A DNA stretch of 64,000 nt from contig NZ_JAAMFG010000021.1 in assembly GCF_011064545.1 (NCBI RefSeq), forward strand, positions 186,001-250,000, given 5' to 3'. The notes beneath the pieces are model-generated. The model was not told where the DNA came from, ran no database searches, and was given only the letters and a program-made list of their open reading frames with translations. Source of the DNA: Wenzhouxiangella sp. XN24 (GTDB lineage Bacteria > Pseudomonadota > Gammaproteobacteria > Steroidobacterales > XN24). Within the stretch, counting starts at the first letter, position 1. Every line of letters starts with the position of its first letter. Below are positions 61,508-64,000 of the stretch, one piece after another. Made by a program: the position numbers and the translations under genes.

Positions 61508-62386
61508 TCAACCGGCGCCGGCGTAGCTCAGCCACGCCCCGGTCAGGGCCGGGCCCCAGATCATGGCGATCCAGCCGGCGGCCGCGAGGTACGGGCCGAA
61601 GGGGATCGGCACCTGGCGATCGCGCCCCAGCAGCAGGATCATGGCGATGCCGACCACCGCGCCCACCAGTGCAGAAAGCAGGATCACCAGGGGGAGCATC
61701 TGCCAGCCCAGCCACGCGCCGAGCGCGGCGAGCAGCTTGAAGTCGCCGTAACCCATACCCTCGCGCCCGGTGGCGAGCTTGAAGCCCTGGTACACCAGCC
61801 AAAGCGCCAGGTAGCCGGCCACCGCGCCGATCAGCGCGTCCTCGATGGCGACGAAGGCATGCTCGCCGGCGAAGAGGTTGAACAGCAGCCCGGCCCAGAG
61901 CAGCGGCAGGGTGATGCTGTCGGGCAACAGTTGCTCGTCGATGTCGATGAAGGTCAGGGCGATCAGCGTCCCGGTCAGGCCGATACCCGCCAGCGCAGTC
62001 CAGGGCCACGGCAACAGCCAGGCCGTGGCGGCGAACATGAGCCCGGTCAGCAGCTCCACCGCCGGGTAGCGCGGCGAGATTCGCTGCTTGCAGCCGGCGC
62101 AGCGGCCGCGGAGTGCCAGCCAGCTGAACACGGGGACGTTCTCGATCGCGCGGATGGGGCGGTTGCAGCCCGGACAGCGCGAGCGCGGCGCCACCAGGTC
62201 GAAGCGACCCTCGGGAAGCTCGGGCGCCGGCTGCGCCATCTCCTCGGCACACTGTGCGCGCCACTCGGCCCGCATCATGATCGGGAGGCGGTGCACTACG
62301 ACATTGAGAAAGCTGCCCACCAGCAACCCGAACAGCAGCGCGATCCCGGCAAGCACGGCGGGCGGCAGGGTCGCGAGTGACTCCAC
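61508..62386 (-). CDS. pilD: Type IV prepilin peptidase / N-methyltransferase
   Basis: Inner-membrane aspartic protease of 292 residues that cuts the leader of type IV prepilins and type II secretion pseudopilins and methylates the new N-terminus. The cytoplasmic loop has the tetra-cysteine zinc site Cys71, Cys74, Cys96 and Cys99 (CPGC and CAGC). The two catalytic aspartates lie in FIDIDEQLLPD (148/150) and GMGYGDFKL (Asp215). About eight membrane helices. The start is GTG 62386. Follows pilC by 28 bases. Confidence 0.96.
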   Translation of the reverse strand: MESLATLPPAVLAGIALLFGLLVGSFLNVVVHRLPIMMRAEWRAQCAEEMAQPAPELPEGRFDLVAPRSRCPGCNRPIRAIENVPVFSWLALRGRCAGCKQRISPRYPAVELLTGLMFAATAWLLPWPWTALAGIGLTGTLIALTFIDIDEQLLPDSITLPLLWAGLLFNLFAGEHAFVAIEDALIGAVAGYLALWLVYQGFKLATGREGMGYGDFKLLAALGAWLGWQMLPLVILLSALVGAVVGIAMILLLGRDRQVPIPFGPYLAAAGWIAMIWGPALTGAWLSYAGAG

Positions 62387-62414
62387 GTCGGCGGCGGCCT
62401 TCGCGGCGCCGGCG

Positions 62415-63626
62415 CTAGACGACCGCGCCGAGCTTGAAGATCGGCAGGTACATGGCGATGACCAGGCCGCCGACCAGGATGCCGAGGATCGCCATGATCA
62501 TCGGTTCCAGCAGCGCGGAGAGGTTGTCCACGGCATCGTCCACGTCACGCTCGTAGAAGTCCGCTACCTTGGCGCACATCTCGTCCAGCGAGCCGGACTC
62601 CTCGCCGACCGCCACCATCTGGATCACCATGTTGGGGAACAGTTCGGTGGCCTCCATGGCGCGCTGCAGGCGCTGGCCCGTGGCGACCTCCGTGCGGATC
62701 TCCATGGTCGCCTTCTCGTAGACGATGTTGCCCGTGGCGCCGGCGACCGACTCCAGGGCTTCGACCAGTGGCACGCCGGCGGCGAACATGGTGGAGAGGG
62801 TGCGGGTGAAACGGGCGATGGCGGCCTTGCGGATGATCTCGCCGAGGACCGGGGTCTTGAGCAGGGCGCGGTCGAGGAATTCGTTCATGCGCTTGGACCG
62901 GCGCTTGAAGTACATGAAGACCGTCGCGATTCCGACGACGCCGAGGATGATCAGTACTCCGTTTCCACGTACGAAGCGCGAAATGCCCACTACGAACTGC
63001 GTGAATGCCGGCAGGTCGGCGCCGAAGCCCTGGAAGATGCTTTCGAACTGCGGGATGACAAACACTAGGAGCACGGCGGTCACTATGACGGCCACCGCCA
63101 ATACTGCGATCGGGTAGGTCAATGCCTTCTTGATTTTCTTCTTGATTGCCTCGGTCTTTTCCTTGTACGTGGCAATCTTGTCGAGCAGGTTCTCCAAGGC
63201 GCCCGATTGCTCGCCGGAGTTCACCAGGTTGACGAACAGCTTGTCGAAATAGAGCGGGTGCTTGGCCAGCGCCTCGGCCAGCGTGGTGCCGCTCTCCAGG
63301 TCCACCTTGATGGCGGAGAGCAGTTTTTGCATGCTGGGGTTCTCGTGGCCGTTGGCGACGATATCGAACGCCTGAACCAAGGGGATGCCGGCCTGCAACA
63401 TGGTGGCCAGCTGGCGGCTGAAGATCGCGATGTCTTCCGTCGTTATCTTGGCGCGCTTCTGGAAGAGAGTGCTCTGGCGGCGGATCTGTGTCGGCACGAG
63501 GCCCTGTCGCCGCAAGCTGGCGCGCACGGCCGCCTCGTTGACGGCCACCACCGTGCCCTTGAGGACGGTGCCGCGCGGGTCCTTGCCCTGCCAGGAGAAC
63601 GGATACTGTTTTGCGGCTTGTGCCAT
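62415..63626 (-). CDS. pilC: Type IV pilus inner-membrane platform protein PilC
   Basis: Platform protein of 403 residues that couples the PilB/PilT motors to pilus assembly. Two homologous GspF/T2SSF domains (about 68-190 and 271-392) each carry the pattern FSRQLATMLQAGIPLVQAF and FTRTLSTMFAAGVPLVEAL. Three membrane helices are visible (about 168-190, 220-240 and 370-393). It lies between pilB and pilD, as in the Pseudomonas pilBCD operon. Its third codon positions look somewhat less GC-rich than those of the dcw genes. Confidence 0.96.
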   Translation of the reverse strand: MAQAAKQYPFSWQGKDPRGTVLKGTVVAVNEAAVRASLRRQGLVPTQIRRQSTLFQKRAKITTEDIAIFSRQLATMLQAGIPLVQAFDIVANGHENPSMQKLLSAIKVDLESGTTLAEALAKHPLYFDKLFVNLVNSGEQSGALENLLDKIATYKEKTEAIKKKIKKALTYPIAVLAVAVIVTAVLLVFVIPQFESIFQGFGADLPAFTQFVVGISRFVRGNGVLIILGVVGIATVFMYFKRRSKRMNEFLDRALLKTPVLGEIIRKAAIARFTRTLSTMFAAGVPLVEALESVAGATGNIVYEKATMEIRTEVATGQRLQRAMEATELFPNMVIQMVAVGEESGSLDEMCAKVADFYERDVDDAVDNLSALLEPMIMAILGILVGGLVIAMYLPIFKLGAVV

Positions 63627-63667
63627 GGCGATTTACTCGTCGGGTTCGTTGTCGGTCCAGGGAGCGG

Positions 63668-64000
63668 CTAGTCGATAGTGACGCGATTGACTTCCTCGAG
63701 GCTGGTCACGCCGTTCTTGACCTTGAAAAGCCCGGCGCGGCGCAGGTCCCATATGCCTTCCTTGTCGGCCTCCGAGGCGATCTGCATCGCGTTGCCACCT
63801 TCCATGATGATCCGGCCGATGGTCTCTGAGATTGGCATCACTTGGAAGATGCCCGCCCGGCCCTTGTAGCCGTCGTTGCACTTGTTGCAGCCGACGGGAC
63901 CGTAGATCGTAAGGCCTTCGTCCACCTCGGCTTCCGAGAAACCCTCCCGCAGCAGGGCCTCGCGCGGGATGTCGCGGGCTTCCTTGCAGTTGTCGCAAAG
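63668..64000 (-). CDS. pilB: Type IV pilus extension ATPase PilB, N-terminal part missing
   Basis: C-terminal 110 residues of the pilus assembly ATPase, open to the window edge. Two cysteine pairs of the zinc-binding insert are visible (CDNC at the edge and CNKC), followed by GYKGRAGIFQVMPI, MEGGNAMQIASEA and EGIWDLRRAGLFKVKNGVTSLEEVNRVT, the standard end of GspE/PilB proteins. The Walker motifs lie beyond the window. It is 41 bases upstream of pilC. Confidence 0.96.
   Translation of the reverse strand, partial: LCDNCKEARDIPREALLREGFSEAEVDEGLTIYGPVGCNKCNDGYKGRAGIFQVMPISETIGRIIMEGGNAMQIASEADKEGIWDLRRAGLFKVKNGVTSLEEVNRVTID

Overview
The window is a high-GC chromosomal segment from a gammaproteobacterium. 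The evidence is gene content and order: kdsD-kdsC-lptC-lptA-lptB-rpoN-hpf-ptsN-rapZ, petABC-sspA-sspB, yraN/lpoA, rsmI-rnpB-mraZ followed by a complete division and cell wall (dcw) cluster through ftsZ-lpxC, a secA region with dciA and a MutT-ThiE fusion, and pilB-pilC-pilD-coaE-zapD-yacG. The arrangement resembles Pseudomonas/Chromatiales/Xanthomonadales-type genomes more than enterics; I cannot name the genus. LPS export genes, a DAP-type MurE and type IV pilus genes show a didermic, probably piliated cell. A bc1 complex indicates respiratory (or photosynthetic) electron transport.

Layout. 1-4.7 kb: end of an O-methyltransferase, then an apparently coupled trio (P-type cation ATPase, trehalose-phosphatase, small membrane protein). 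4.7-7.3 kb, minus strand: metK-ahcY of the methyl cycle. 7.4-13.2 kb: tkt-gap-pgk-pyk, central carbon metabolism. 13.2-15.6 kb, minus: a SulP anion transporter and an exported-looking peroxiredoxin. 15.6-23.4 kb, minus: yrbG-kdsD-kdsC-lptC-lptA-lptB-rpoN-hpf-ptsN-rapZ (Kdo synthesis, LPS transport, sigma-54, nitrogen-PTS and cell-envelope precursor control). 23.6-25.1 kb: ibaG-murA. 25.1-26.2 kb, minus: a DegS/AlgW-type protease. 26.5-30.1 kb: petABC-sspA-sspB. 30.1-31.8 kb: an accessory insert with a broken alpha/beta-hydrolase tail, a 15-bp inverted repeat and an FAD-linked oxidase. 31.8-33.9 kb, minus: yraN and lpoA. 34.0-35.3 kb: rsmI and RNase P RNA. 35.4-54.2 kb: mraZ promoter and operator, then mraZ-rsmH-ftsL-ftsI-murE-murF-mraY-murD-ftsW-murG-murC-murB-ddl-ftsQ-ftsA-ftsZ, a strong terminator and lpxC. 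54.3-59.7 kb: dciA (minus), an M23 peptidase, secA and mutT-thiE. 59.7-64.0 kb, minus: pilB (partial)-pilC-pilD-coaE-zapD-yacG.

The genes are packed tightly. Many neighbours share four bases (NTGA), so the stop of one gene overlaps the start of the next. Besides ATGA and GTGA, the window has one TTGA and two CTGA junctions, which imply unusual start codons. Peptidoglycan precursor synthesis (murA, murB-F, ddl, mraY, murG), its regulators (rapZ, ptsN, lpoA), septal machinery (ftsL/I/W/Q/A/Z, zapD) and outer-membrane lipid assembly (lpxC, kdsD/C, lptC/A/B) all lie within about 45 kb.

I found no CRISPR array, tRNA, rRNA, transposase, prophage or defence system, and nothing that looks like a new multi-gene system. 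The most noteworthy items are small: the decayed hydrolase scar, the CTG-start overlaps, a textbook MraZ operator with its promoter, a P-type ATPase lacking a canonical calcium ligand, and absences at otherwise conserved loci (no mla genes beside ibaG, no diaA beside yraN, no fba after pyk).
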